64,000 nucleotides of DNA from Tautonia sociabilis (GTDB taxonomy: Bacteria > Planctomycetota > Planctomycetia > Isosphaerales > Isosphaeraceae). The notes beneath the pieces were generated by a model that saw only the letters and a list, made by a program, of their open reading frames with translations, had not been told where the DNA came from and made no database searches. Below are positions 38,875 through 47,399 of the stretch, one piece after another (position 1 is the first letter of the stretch; every line of letters begins with the position of its first letter). The position numbers and the translations under genes were made by a program. The stretch lies in assembly GCF_003977685.1 (NCBI RefSeq), contig NZ_RYZH01000025.1:1-64000 (forward strand). The letters are read 5' to 3'.

Positions 38875-39729
38875 ATGCTCGGATATCTGATCGACATGGA
38901 CGGGGTGATCTACCGGGGAGGGCAGCTCATCCCCGGGGCCGATCGCTTCATCACCGAACTCCGGAAGGCCGATGTCCCCTTTCGCTTCCTGACCAACAAC
39001 AGTCAACGAACCCGGCGAGACGTGGCGACCCGGCTGCAACGCCTGGGAATCGATGTGGATGAACGGCACATTTACACCTGTGCCATGGCGACCGCCCGCT
39101 TCCTCGCCCAGCAGCGTCCCCGGGGGACGGCCTTCGTCATCGGGGAAGGGGGGCTGCTAAACGCCCTGCACGAGAACGGCTACGCGATCGTGGACCGGGA
39201 CCCGGACTACGTCATCGTGGGAGAAGGGCGCACGATCAGCTTCGAGATGGTCGAGGCCGCCCTGGGCATGATCCTGGGGGGGGCGAAGCTGATCGCCACG
39301 AACCTTGACCCGAACTGCCCGACCGAGAGCGGCCTGAGGCCCGGGTGCGGGGCGACGGTCGCCATGCTGGAGGCAGCCAGCGGCACCCGAGCCTTCAGCG
39401 TCGGGAAGCCGAGCCCGGTGATGTTGCGGGGCGCCCGGAAGGAACTGGGGCTGACGACCGATCAGACCGTCGTGATCGGCGACACGATGGAGACGGACAT
39501 CCTGGGAGGGGTCCAGCTCGGCTTCAAGACGATCCTGGTCCTCAGCGGCGGGACCCGCCGGGAGGACGTGGGCCGTTACGCCTACCGGCCGGACAAGGTT
39601 GTCGAGTCCATCGCCGACCTCTCCCATCTCGAACTCGCTCGGGAATTCCTGGGGAAGGCCCCGCCGGCCCCCGTTCGAGGAGGCAATCGCCCTCGGAGGG
39701 CCTCCGCCCTGTCGGCGACCCCGGCGTGA
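38875..39729 (+). CDS. HAD-superfamily phosphatase, NagD/type IIA
   Basis: The 284-residue product carries the four HAD motifs: DMDGVIYRGG near the N-terminus (nucleophile Asp7), FLTNNSQRTR, VGKPSPVML with the Lys, and VIGDTMETDI. A C2-type cap domain lies between motifs II and III. NagD-type enzymes dephosphorylate nucleotide or sugar phosphates. A short Pro/Arg-rich tail follows. A TTG at 38821 would add 18 residues; the ATG at 38875 places motif I at the usual distance from the N-terminus. Confidence 0.92.
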   Translation: MLGYLIDMDGVIYRGGQLIPGADRFITELRKADVPFRFLTNNSQRTRRDVATRLQRLGIDVDERHIYTCAMATARFLAQQRPRGTAFVIGEGGLLNALHENGYAIVDRDPDYVIVGEGRTISFEMVEAALGMILGGAKLIATNLDPNCPTESGLRPGCGATVAMLEAASGTRAFSVGKPSPVMLRGARKELGLTTDQTVVIGDTMETDILGGVQLGFKTILVLSGGTRREDVGRYAYRPDKVVESIADLSHLELAREFLGKAPPAPVRGGNRPRRASALSATPA

Positions 39730-39779
39730 GGAGACTCCTGGCGCCGGGGGCTCCGCGTTGATTCCCGCCCGATGCTCCC

Positions 39780-39815
39780 GGAGCCCGGCGCCCCCCTTCG
39801 GGGACGCCGGGCTCC
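39780..39815. terminator. Long hairpin between convergent genes
   Basis: ggagcccggcg (39780-39790) pairs with cgccgggctcc (39805-39815), and an inner cccc-ttc-gggg extends the structure. It lies between the convergent HAD gene and the D-aminoacylase gene and may serve both. There is no long T-run. Confidence 0.55.
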
Positions 39816-39927
39816 GTGCGTTTGAGGTCGGAGGGCCGGGAACGGAGGTCGAACGGCTCGGCCGGAAGCGTTCGGCTCCCGATCCCTCGCCGGGTCCGAG
39901 CGTCTCCGGCCGAGGGGGGAGCGCGGC

Positions 39928-41490
39928 TCAGCCCCTTCGGAGGGCCCGGCCCGGGGTGGCGCCGGTGGGCTCGCCGTCGCACAGGGCGAGGGTGCCGTTG
40001 ACGAAGACGTGACGAACCCCCTCGGCCTCGGTGCGGCCGGAGGCGTAGGTCGAGCGGTCGGCGATGGTCGCGGGGTCGAAGATCGCCAGGTCGGCGGCGA
40101 AGCCGGGGCGGACGAGGCCGCGATCGGTCAGGCGGTAGCGTCGGGCGGCGTGGCTGGCGAGGTGGACGATCGCGCTGCCCCAGTCGTAATCGCCAAGTTC
40201 CCGGGTGTGATACCCGAGGTATCGGGCGAAGGCGCCCCAGCCTCGGGGATGGGGATGGCTGCCGCAGAAGATTCCGTCGGAGCCGGCCATGTGGGCGGGG
40301 TGGCGGAGGATGGCTCGGATGTCGGCCTCGGTGCGGTCGCCGGCCCGGGCGCCGAAGATGCCGACGGCCATCCCGGAGCGGACGAGCAGGTCGCAGACGA
40401 AGTCGCCGGGAGAAACGCCGGCCTGCCGGGCGGCCTCCACGAGGTTCTTGCCCTCGGCCCAGCGGTCGTCCGGGTGGGCGATCATCGTCAGGGTGATCGA
40501 GTCGAGCGGATAGGGAATCGCGCCGGAGAACCACTCGGCGTGCAACTTCGCTCGGATCGCCGGGTCGCTCAGGCGGGAGACGGTCGGCTCGATCCCCCCC
40601 TCCTGAACCCAGGACGGGAGGGAGACCATGCCGAGGATCGTGCTGCCGACGAGGTAGGGATAGCTGTCGAAGGTCAGGTCGATCCCCTCGGCCCGGGTGC
40701 GGTCGACGAGCGGCAAGAGGATGTCGGCCGGGCCGTTGTAGTGCGAGACGTGGATGGCGGCGCCGGAGCGGCGGGCGACCTCGGCCATCTCGGCGACCCC
40801 CTGGGGGGCCTTCGGGCCGTAGCCGCGAATGTGGGAGACGTAGACGCCGTCGAGCGGAGCGATCTCCTCGCAAAGGGCGGCCATCTCTCGAATGTCGGCA
40901 TAGAGGCTGGGGATGTAGTCCATCCCGCTGGAGATGCCGACGGCACCGGCCTCCATCCCCTCCCGGACGATCCGGCGCATGGCCGCTAGCTCATCGTCGG
41001 TCGCGGGACGGGTCTCCAGGCCCATGACCTCCATGCGGACGTTGCCGTTGGGGATGAGGAAGGCGACATTCAGCGCGGTGGTGCGGTCGAACCGGGAGAG
41101 GTACTCGGCGACGGTGGACCAGTCGTATTCGATCGAGTCGGGGTTGCCGCTGAACCCGTGGGTGTAGCGGCGCATGTAGTCCATCGTCCGGGCAGAGGCG
41201 GGGGCGAAGGCGACGCCGTCCTGGCCGATGACGTAGGTGGTGACGCCCTGCTTCAGGGCCGGCCGGTGGACCGGGTCGGCCAGGAGCATCAGGTCGCCGT
41301 GGACGTGGGTGTCAATGAAGCCGGGGGTGACGTAGAGGCCGTCGGCGTCGACGACCCGGGCGGCCTCGGCCCCGTCAAGCCGACCGACGTCGGCGATGGT
41401 GGTGTCGAGCAGGCCGACGTCGGCCCGGAACGGGGGGGCGCCGGTGCCGTCGACGACCTGGCCTCCCTTGATCAGCACATCGAACCGCAT
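39928..41490 (-). CDS. N-acyl-D-amino-acid deacylase family amidohydrolase
   Basis: The 520-residue enzyme starts with the amidohydrolase composite-domain strand MRFDVLIKGGQVVDGTGAPP. The metal site is GFIDTHVHGD (His62, His64). Other family segments are IGQDGVAFAPASA, AVGISSGMDYIPS, YVSHIRGYG, HVSHYNGPADI, and MAGSDGIFCGSHPHPRGWG with the catalytic Asp. Known members hydrolyse N-acyl-D-amino acids or related dipeptides and peptidoglycan fragments; substrate specificity is not readable. Its start is 7 bases after the small exported protein gene, so the two are co-transcribed. Confidence 0.93.
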   Translation of the reverse strand: MRFDVLIKGGQVVDGTGAPPFRADVGLLDTTIADVGRLDGAEAARVVDADGLYVTPGFIDTHVHGDLMLLADPVHRPALKQGVTTYVIGQDGVAFAPASARTMDYMRRYTHGFSGNPDSIEYDWSTVAEYLSRFDRTTALNVAFLIPNGNVRMEVMGLETRPATDDELAAMRRIVREGMEAGAVGISSGMDYIPSLYADIREMAALCEEIAPLDGVYVSHIRGYGPKAPQGVAEMAEVARRSGAAIHVSHYNGPADILLPLVDRTRAEGIDLTFDSYPYLVGSTILGMVSLPSWVQEGGIEPTVSRLSDPAIRAKLHAEWFSGAIPYPLDSITLTMIAHPDDRWAEGKNLVEAARQAGVSPGDFVCDLLVRSGMAVGIFGARAGDRTEADIRAILRHPAHMAGSDGIFCGSHPHPRGWGAFARYLGYHTRELGDYDWGSAIVHLASHAARRYRLTDRGLVRPGFAADLAIFDPATIADRSTYASGRTEAEGVRHVFVNGTLALCDGEPTGATPGRALRRG

Positions 41491-41497
41491 GGATCGG

Positions 41498-41983
41498 TCA
41501 CTCCTCGGCGGGGACGAGCCGGACGCGGCGGAGGTTCATGACGAATCCCCCGGGCGCGTCCAACGCCCGGACCTCCAGCCGGGACCGGCCTCCCGGCAGG
41601 TCGATCGCCCCCTTCATCGGCTGGGGGAGGAACCGGGAATCGGACCCGGTGGCGTGCACGGTGGCCTCGCGGACCTGGTCGGCCGCGATCACCCGGAAGG
41701 CGGCCCCGCCCCGGCCGATCGGGGCGGCGTATTCGACCAGGACAACGAAGCGGCCGGGAGCGTCGAGCGAGAAGTCCCAGCGGACGCGGTCGGTCGGCTC
41801 GGTCCAGTCGGCGACGAACTCGGGGTCGCCGGCCACGCGCAGCCGGTCGCCCAGCAGAACGGCGCGGCGGGCGGGCAGTTCAAGAATGCCGTTGCGGTCG
41901 GCCTCGGGGCGGAACGGCTCGGGAGAACCGTCGGGGGGAGCGAACAGGACCAGGGCGATCAGCAGGGGAGAACACGGCGGCAT
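41498..41983 (-). CDS. Small exported protein, possible carbohydrate-binding-like domain
   Basis: The 161-residue product begins with a Sec leader (PLLIALVLFAP). A single beta-sandwich domain follows; VRWDFSLDAPGRFVVLVEYA and LPGGRSRLEVRALDAPGGFV recall small sugar-binding domains attached to glycosidases. It lacks any catalytic module. It lies between alkA and the D-aminoacylase-like gene on the same strand with short gaps, so a shared operon is likely. The function is unknown. Confidence 0.72.
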   Translation of the reverse strand: MPPCSPLLIALVLFAPPDGSPEPFRPEADRNGILELPARRAVLLGDRLRVAGDPEFVADWTEPTDRVRWDFSLDAPGRFVVLVEYAAPIGRGGAAFRVIAADQVREATVHATGSDSRFLPQPMKGAIDLPGGRSRLEVRALDAPGGFVMNLRRVRLVPAEE

Positions 41984-42026
41984 CGGTCGGTCCCGTTCGG
42001 TTCGGGTCTGGCGTCTCGACTCGTCG

Positions 42027-42731
42027 TCAGGGAGCCTGGACGGACGGAGCAGGAGGCGGGGAGTCGAGGCCTCGCCAGAGATACCACATGGCCACCGACC
42101 GGAACGGCCGCCACGGCTCGGCCAGGTCGAGACACTGGCGGGGGGTCGGCAGGGCGTCGAGGCCGAAGTGGGAGCGGATGCCGGCCCTCACCCCGAGATC
42201 GCCGACGGAGAGCACGTCGGGGCGGTTCAGAGCGAAGACCAGGAACATCTCGGCCGTCCAGGGGCCGATCCCCTTGATCCCGGTCAGCAGGGAGACGATC
42301 TCGGCGTCCCGGAGCCGACCGATCCGGGAAAGGGGGACGCTCCCCGAGGCGACCGCCTCGCTGAGGTTCCGCACGTAGCCGGCCTTCACCCCCGAGAGGC
42401 CGCAGGACCGGAGGCCGTCGATCCCCAGGGCCAGGAGGGAATCGGGGAGATGGCGGTCGGAGCCCTGAAGGTCCAGCAGGCGGCGGTTGATGGAGGAGGC
42501 GGCCTTCGTGGAGATCTGCTGGCCGATGATGGCTCGAACGAGGATGCCGAAGCGATCGCGCCGAGGTCGGAGCCGGCAGGGGCCGATCCGGTCGATCAGG
42601 GGGTGCCAGCGCGGGTCGATGGCGCGGAGGTGGGCGACCGCGTCGGCCCAGGGGTCGACGCGGTCGACGAGGAGTCCTGCCTCTGGTCCCCCCGGCTCAG
42701 TTCGACTCGGCGAGCGCCTTCTCGATGGCAT
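42027..42731 (-). CDS. DNA-3-methyladenine glycosylase II (AlkA-type)
   Basis: The 234-residue product is a helix-hairpin-helix base-excision repair glycosylase. FGILVRAIIGQQISTKAAS is the conserved entry, LLTGIKGIGPWTAEMFLVFA the HhH motif, and LSVGDLGVRAG carries the catalytic Asp. It removes alkylated bases from DNA. It corresponds to the catalytic core without the N-terminal TBP-like domain of E. coli AlkA. The only usable ATG, at 42731, lies inside the 3' end of the glutathione peroxidase gene, giving a 35-base overlap and probable translational coupling. Confidence 0.9.
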   Translation of the reverse strand: MPSRRRSPSRTEPGGPEAGLLVDRVDPWADAVAHLRAIDPRWHPLIDRIGPCRLRPRRDRFGILVRAIIGQQISTKAASSINRRLLDLQGSDRHLPDSLLALGIDGLRSCGLSGVKAGYVRNLSEAVASGSVPLSRIGRLRDAEIVSLLTGIKGIGPWTAEMFLVFALNRPDVLSVGDLGVRAGIRSHFGLDALPTPRQCLDLAEPWRPFRSVAMWYLWRGLDSPPPAPSVQAP

Positions 42732-43266
42732 CGACGACCTTGTCCGACTTGGGATCGTCCCCGGGCTCGAAACGGGCGACCACGTTCCCCGCGCGGTCGA
42801 CAAGGAACTTGGTGAAGTTCCATCGGATCGGCCCGCCGAACTGGGGGTGCAGCTCCTGATCGGTCAGGAAGGCATACAGCGGGTGGATGCCCGAGCCCTT
42901 CACGACGATCTTCGAGAAGAGCGGGAACGTAACCTGGTAGTTCGACTTGCAGAAGGATCGGATCTCGGCGTTGGTACCGGGCTCCTGTTGGCCGAACTCG
43001 TTGGCCGGGAAGGCGAGGACCTTGAAGCCCTTCTCGCCGTAGGTGCGATACAGCTCCTCCAGGCCCTCGTACTGCGGGGTATAGCCGCAATAACTGGCCG
43101 TGTTGACGATCAGCAGCACCTCTCCCTGGAAGGAGGACAGGTCGACCTCGTTCCCCTCGATGTCGGCGACGGTGAAGTCAAGCACGCTGCGGGCCTCGTC
43201 GCCGGCCCGCGACGGCCCGGAGAGCAGCAGGGCGATCGGCAGCGCGGCGAGCACGGTTCGGATCAT
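42697..43266 (-). CDS. Glutathione peroxidase family protein, exported
   Basis: The 189-residue protein has a Sec leader (VLAALPIALLLSGPSRA) and the three GPx signatures: NTASYCGYTPQYEGL with the peroxidatic Cys60 in place of Sec, LAFPANEFGQQEPGT, and RWNFTKFLVDRAG. Cys-type GPx proteins mostly use thioredoxin to reduce peroxides. An envelope location is inferred from the leader. The 3' end overlaps alkA, linking oxidative and alkylation defence in one operon. Confidence 0.95.
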   Translation of the reverse strand: MIRTVLAALPIALLLSGPSRAGDEARSVLDFTVADIEGNEVDLSSFQGEVLLIVNTASYCGYTPQYEGLEELYRTYGEKGFKVLAFPANEFGQQEPGTNAEIRSFCKSNYQVTFPLFSKIVVKGSGIHPLYAFLTDQELHPQFGGPIRWNFTKFLVDRAGNVVARFEPGDDPKSDKVVDAIEKALAESN

Positions 43267-43529
43267 CGGTGCGATCTCCGGCGGTTCATTCCCTGATCCC
43301 GAGGCGATCCCGGCGGGGATCGAGCCCGGGCGACTGGCCGGGCGTCAGGCGGGGTCCGCCGCCGAGCCCGGGACGTCGATGGGTTTTATGATGATGGGGA
43401 CGAGCGGCGGAATCAAGGCCGAGGACCGCTCCTCCCCCGTCCCCGTCTCGTGGCCGGGGGGCCGACCTCCTGGTAGGATGGCGGGCGTCCGGCCCGGGAC
43501 CGGGCGACGACGACCCTACCGAGCCTCCC

Positions 43530-44837
43530 ATGACCACAGCAACTTCCCCCCCGATCGATCCCCGTCGCGTCGAGGACGCGACCTGCCCGGCCTGCGGCCT
43601 GCTCTGCGACGACCTGGTGCTGACGGTCGCCAACGGCCGGGTCATCCGGGCCGATCGGGCCTGCGAGCGAGGACGGGCCTGGTTTCTGGCCGATCATCGG
43701 CGGGAGGAACTCCCGGAGGCGACCGTCGACGGCGTCCCGGTCCCGACGGACGAGGCCATCGGCCGGGCCTCGGCCATCCTGATCGCGTCAAGGGCGCCGA
43801 CGATCGCCGGGCTCTCGGCCGCGACCACCGAGGCGCAGGCGATCGCCGCCCGGCTGGCCGACCGGCTGGGAGCGACGATCGGCCCCGACCACGCCGAGGA
43901 GGCCTGGCCAAGAGTGGCGGCGATCCAGCGGGCCGGAGCGGCCCTCGGGTCCTTCGGCGAGGTCGCCAACCGGGCGGACCTAATCCTGCTCTGGGGACTC
44001 GAGCCGGAACCGGGGCTCCCCCGCCTCCGAGAGCGCCTAATCGACCGACCCGGCCGGTTCGTCCCGGAAGCGAGGGCGGGCAGAACCGTGCTCGTGGTCG
44101 ACTCCGGCTCGTCCACCGTCCGCTCCTGGGCCGACGGCGCGATCGCCGTCGGGCCGGGCAGCCACGCCGAGGCCCTCCGGGCGCTGCGGGCGGCCGTCCT
44201 CGGGATCCCGAGCGACCCGGATCGGCTGGTCCGGGCTTCGGGTGCCCCTCTCGAATCGTGGCTCGAGTGGGCGGATCGGCTCAGGGCGGCAAGGTACGGG
44301 GCGATCCTGTTCGGCTCGGAGCTGGCCCGCGAAGGGGCCGAGGCGATCGAGGCGCTGATGCGGCTGCTCGACGACCTGAAGGCCTCGACCCGATGCGTCG
44401 CCCTGCCGATGGCCGGCCCGGGCAACCCGACCGGGGCGGAGGCGGTGCTCACCGCCCGCCTGGGCGCCCCGCTCTCGGTCGACCTCTCGGCCGGTGCCCC
44501 CCGGTTCCTGCCCTGCGACGCGGAGCCCGAGCTTCGCCTGCTCCGGGGAGAGGCCGACGCCGTGCTCGTCCTCGGCGAGCCGACCGAGGAGCTGGAGGTC
44601 GACCGCCCCCCCGGCGTGCCGCTCGTGCTGATCGGCCCGGCGGCGACCTCCCGGTCGGAGCCGGGGGTCGTGGCGATCGCCACCGGCACCCCCGCCCTCG
44701 ACGAGGGCGGCTCGATCGTAAGGTCCGACGAGGTCACCCTCCCGCTCCGCCCCCCCCTGGAACCGATCCGGCCGTCGGCCGCCGAGGTCCTCGGCCGACT
44801 GCTGGACCGGATCGGCCGAGACTCGATCCCCGAATGA
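43530..44837 (+). CDS. fhcB: Formylmethanofuran dehydrogenase subunit B-like (FhcB/FwdB)
   Basis: The 435-residue protein is a molybdopterin-type subunit of the formyltransferase/hydrolase complex (Fhc) that releases formate from formyl-methanofuran-like carriers in bacterial C1 metabolism. A [4Fe-4S]-type cysteine set stands at the start: TCPACGLLCDDLV with Cys19, Cys22, Cys26, and Cys45 in RACERGRAW. Bacterial FhcB lacks the metal-binding active site of archaeal FwdB and is shorter, as here. It is followed by the ftr/fhcD gene. The other complex genes (fhcA, fhcC) are not in the window. Confidence 0.88.
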   Translation: MTTATSPPIDPRRVEDATCPACGLLCDDLVLTVANGRVIRADRACERGRAWFLADHRREELPEATVDGVPVPTDEAIGRASAILIASRAPTIAGLSAATTEAQAIAARLADRLGATIGPDHAEEAWPRVAAIQRAGAALGSFGEVANRADLILLWGLEPEPGLPRLRERLIDRPGRFVPEARAGRTVLVVDSGSSTVRSWADGAIAVGPGSHAEALRALRAAVLGIPSDPDRLVRASGAPLESWLEWADRLRAARYGAILFGSELAREGAEAIEALMRLLDDLKASTRCVALPMAGPGNPTGAEAVLTARLGAPLSVDLSAGAPRFLPCDAEPELRLLRGEADAVLVLGEPTEELEVDRPPGVPLVLIGPAATSRSEPGVVAIATGTPALDEGGSIVRSDEVTLPLRPPLEPIRPSAAEVLGRLLDRIGRDSIPE

Positions 44838-44875
44838 CCGCCGATCCCCCTCCCTCCTTCCCGCCGGAGCCCCCG

Positions 44876-45799
44876 ATGCAGCTCGACGGCGTCGCCATCG
44901 TCGACACCTTCGCCGAGGCCTTCCCGATGACCGGGGCGCGGCTGATCCTCACGGCCGACTCCCCCCGATGGGCCGAGATCGCCGGCCGGACGATGACGGG
45001 ATACGCCTCGAGCGTGATCGCCTGCGACGCCGAGGCGGCCATCGAGCGCCCGCTCACTCCCGAGGAGACGCCCGACGGCCGGCCAGGAGTGGCCGTGCTG
45101 GCGTTCGCCTTCAGCCGGGAGGCGCTGGAGCAGGCCCTCATCCGTCGCGTCGGCCAGTGCGTGATGACCTGTCCCACCTCGGCCTGCTACAACGGCCTGC
45201 CGATCGGCTCCGACCCCGGGCCCATCGTGGTCGGCGGCAAGCTCCGCTACTTCGGCGACGGCTGGCAGATCAGCAAGAAGATCGGCGGCCGACGCTTCTG
45301 GCGCGTCCCGGTGATGGACGGCGAATTCACCTGTGAGGAGTCGTTCGGCACGACCGTCGGCGTGGCCGGCGGGAACATCATCCTGCTCGGCACCGAGCCG
45401 AGGAGCACCCTGGAGGCAACCGAGGCGGCCGTCGAGGCGATGCGACACGTCCCGGGAGTGATCCTGCCCTTCCCGGGGGGGATCGCCCGGTCGGGCTCGA
45501 AGGTCGGCAGCAAGTACAAGGGGCTGATCGCCAGCTCGAACACCGCGTTCTCGCCGACCTTGCGGGGGCTGGTCGAATCGCAGTTGCCCCCCGAGGTGCG
45601 TTGCTCGTACGAAATCGTCATCGACGGCCTGACGCTCGAGGCCGTCGAGCGCGCCACCCTCGCCGGCCTCCGGGCCGGAGCGAGGCCAGGAATCGTGGCG
45701 ATCACCGCCGGCAACTACGGCGGCAAGCTCGGCCCGTTCCACATCCGCCTCCGGGACGTGATCGCCCGGGCCGAGGGACGCGATCCGACCGACGATTAA
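44876..45799 (+). CDS. fhcD: Formylmethanofuran:tetrahydromethanopterin formyltransferase (FhcD/Ftr)
   Basis: The 307-residue protein transfers a formyl group between methanofuran-type and tetrahydromethanopterin carriers. Family segments are VDTFAEAFPMTGARLILTAD, GYASSVIACDAEAAIERPLT, CPTSACYNGLP, KKIGGRRFWRVPVMDGEF and IARSGSKVGSKYKGLIASSN. The length equals archaeal and bacterial Ftr. The ATG at 44876 is preceded by GGAG 5 bases upstream. An ATG at 44834, overlapping the fhcB stop by ATGA, would add 14 Pro-rich residues and may equally be used. The pair forms a tight operon. Confidence 0.93.
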   Translation: MQLDGVAIVDTFAEAFPMTGARLILTADSPRWAEIAGRTMTGYASSVIACDAEAAIERPLTPEETPDGRPGVAVLAFAFSREALEQALIRRVGQCVMTCPTSACYNGLPIGSDPGPIVVGGKLRYFGDGWQISKKIGGRRFWRVPVMDGEFTCEESFGTTVGVAGGNIILLGTEPRSTLEATEAAVEAMRHVPGVILPFPGGIARSGSKVGSKYKGLIASSNTAFSPTLRGLVESQLPPEVRCSYEIVIDGLTLEAVERATLAGLRAGARPGIVAITAGNYGGKLGPFHIRLRDVIARAEGRDPTDD

Positions 45800-46232
45800 T
45801 GCGATCGGGTGCGAAGAATGCGATCATGTGCCAATCGCCGAGCCGAGCCCCAGGGAGGTTCGCCGGGGGCGAGCCGCTCCCGGCGACCTCGGCTCCCGGC
45901 GGCTCCGTGATCCGGCGATCACCGGATCGCGGAGGCCCCCCCACGACGACGACAATCCGACCCGAACGGCCCGGCTCCGCCTCCCGAGCGACAGCGACCG
46001 GGAGACGGAGATCCACCTCCCACACCGGGCTCCGCAGGGCGACCCTCCTCCTCAAGAAACGCGCGGCTCGTCAATCTCGGCCGGATTCCTGTTGCATCGA
46101 GCGTCGTTATGACCCAAGATGTACAGGCTAGTCCCGTCTCCACACGTTTCTCTCCCATCCCAGGCGCGTCCCCCGGGCCAACCTGGCCCGGCTTCCCATC
46201 TCGAAAGCGCCGCCGCCGAGGGGGACTCAACC
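45800..46232. other. Intergenic region between fhcD and CBS gene
   Basis: No gene is supported in these 433 bases. The segment around 46085-46145 has lower GC and probably carries the promoter of the CBS gene. Confidence 0.45.
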
Positions 46233-46670
46233 ATGCAGATCCGAACCGTCCTGTCGGCCAAGGACCGTCCCGTGATCACCATCGGCACCGGCGCCTCGGT
46301 GGCCGAGGCCGTGGCCGAGTTGGTCCGGCACAACATCGGCTCGCTGCCGGTCGTCGACGGCCACGGCGCGCTGGTTGGCATCTTCACCGAACGAGATGTC
46401 CTCCGCGGCCTGCACGACCGCGGCAAGGAGTTCTGCCACGAGCCGATCGGCGAGGTGATGACCGACCGCGTCGTCTCCTGCTCCATCAGAGACTCGGTCC
46501 ACGACGCGATGGGGCGCATGAGCGCCCACGGAATCGGCCAGCTCACCGTCCTCGACGACGACGGGTCGCTCGTCGGAATCGTCTCGGTCGGCGATCTCAT
46601 CCGGGAGCTGCATCAGGCGGCCGAGGAGGAACGGAACAACCTGATGAACTACGTGTACGGGGGGGTCTGA
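46233..46670 (+). CDS. CBS-domain pair protein
   Basis: The 145-residue protein is a stand-alone tandem CBS module: VAELVRHNIGSLPVVDGHG then GIFTERDVLRGL, and AMGRMSAHGIGQLTVLDDDG then GIVSVGDLIREL. CBS pairs bind adenine nucleotides such as AMP or ATP and act as energy sensors for partner proteins. No partner gene is adjacent. A short acidic tail ends NYVYGGV. The start at 46233 gives an N-terminus typical of the family (MQIRTVLSAK). Confidence 0.92.
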   Translation: MQIRTVLSAKDRPVITIGTGASVAEAVAELVRHNIGSLPVVDGHGALVGIFTERDVLRGLHDRGKEFCHEPIGEVMTDRVVSCSIRDSVHDAMGRMSAHGIGQLTVLDDDGSLVGIVSVGDLIRELHQAAEEERNNLMNYVYGGV

Positions 46671-46816
46671 CGGGCGGTGCCGGGCAGTCGACGATCGAGG
46701 AGGGCTGCAGCGAGGGGGAGATCCGCTGGTAGCGGTCCGCACCTGCAGGCCCTTGGCGGCGCTTCGGTCCCGCCTCCGGCAGCGTCCGTCCGGCACTCCC
46801 CATCCCCGACCGACCA

Positions 46817-47323
46817 TCACCCATCGCTCATGCCGGCGCCTCCCGAGCAGCGGGAGCCGAGCCGACGGCGACGCTCGAGGAGTTCCGCCAGGGGGCCGGC
46901 CGACATTCCGCAGCAGGGGGGGAGAACGGCCTCGAAGCCGGTGCTCGCCTTCGACCTCCGGCGGCCGTCAACCTCGGCGGGGTCGTGCTCGGCGAAATCC
47001 CAGGCGACTCGGTCGGCACCCTCCGCTGGGACCACGCCGAACCGGGAGACGTCGGCCCAGTCGACTCGCCTGGGGTTGAAGGCGGTGCTATAGATGAAGC
47101 CTCGGTCGGTCAGGTGGAGGTACGACCGGCTCGGGATGAGCCAGGCGAGGGCGCCGAGCAGCGTAACGGCGGAGGGAGCGGCCAGGGCGATCCCGGAGGC
47201 CGTCGATCCCCGCCAGGCCAGCCAGGCCCCGAGGGCGATCCCCATTCCCCCGAGCATCGCGAGGGAGACGGGGATGCGGCGACGGGGATCGAGCGTGATC
47301 GGCTCGGGGGACGGGTCGGACAC
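46817..47323 (-). CDS. Membrane protein with a PH-like cytoplasmic domain
   Basis: The 168-residue product has two transmembrane helices (SLAMLGGMGIALGAWLAW and ALAAPSAVTLLGALAWLI). A short domain follows (RSYLHLTDRGFIYSTAFNPR, then VDWADVSRFGVVPAEG) resembling bacterial PH-like domains found after paired helices. The C-terminus is Arg/Cys-rich (LPPCCGMSAG). It lies downstream of a PLP enzyme gene on the same strand, with no functional link apparent. Confidence 0.75.
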   Translation of the reverse strand: MSDPSPEPITLDPRRRIPVSLAMLGGMGIALGAWLAWRGSTASGIALAAPSAVTLLGALAWLIPSRSYLHLTDRGFIYSTAFNPRRVDWADVSRFGVVPAEGADRVAWDFAEHDPAEVDGRRRSKASTGFEAVLPPCCGMSAGPLAELLERRRRLGSRCSGGAGMSDG

Positions 47324-47399
47324 GGCGGCCTCGGGGGAGGAGGAGCGGGAGGATCGATTTCGGGGAGACCTCCGGCCGTCCCCGTCGGGAGGAGGCCCG

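Noticed and set aside
42697..43266. Selenocysteine in the glutathione peroxidase
   Set aside because: The active-site codon is Cys and the frame is continuous without an internal TGA.
43694..45742. Long minus-strand open frame opposite fhcB and fhcD
   Set aside because: It is a shadow of two well-supported genes; the translation is low complexity and no family is recognisable.
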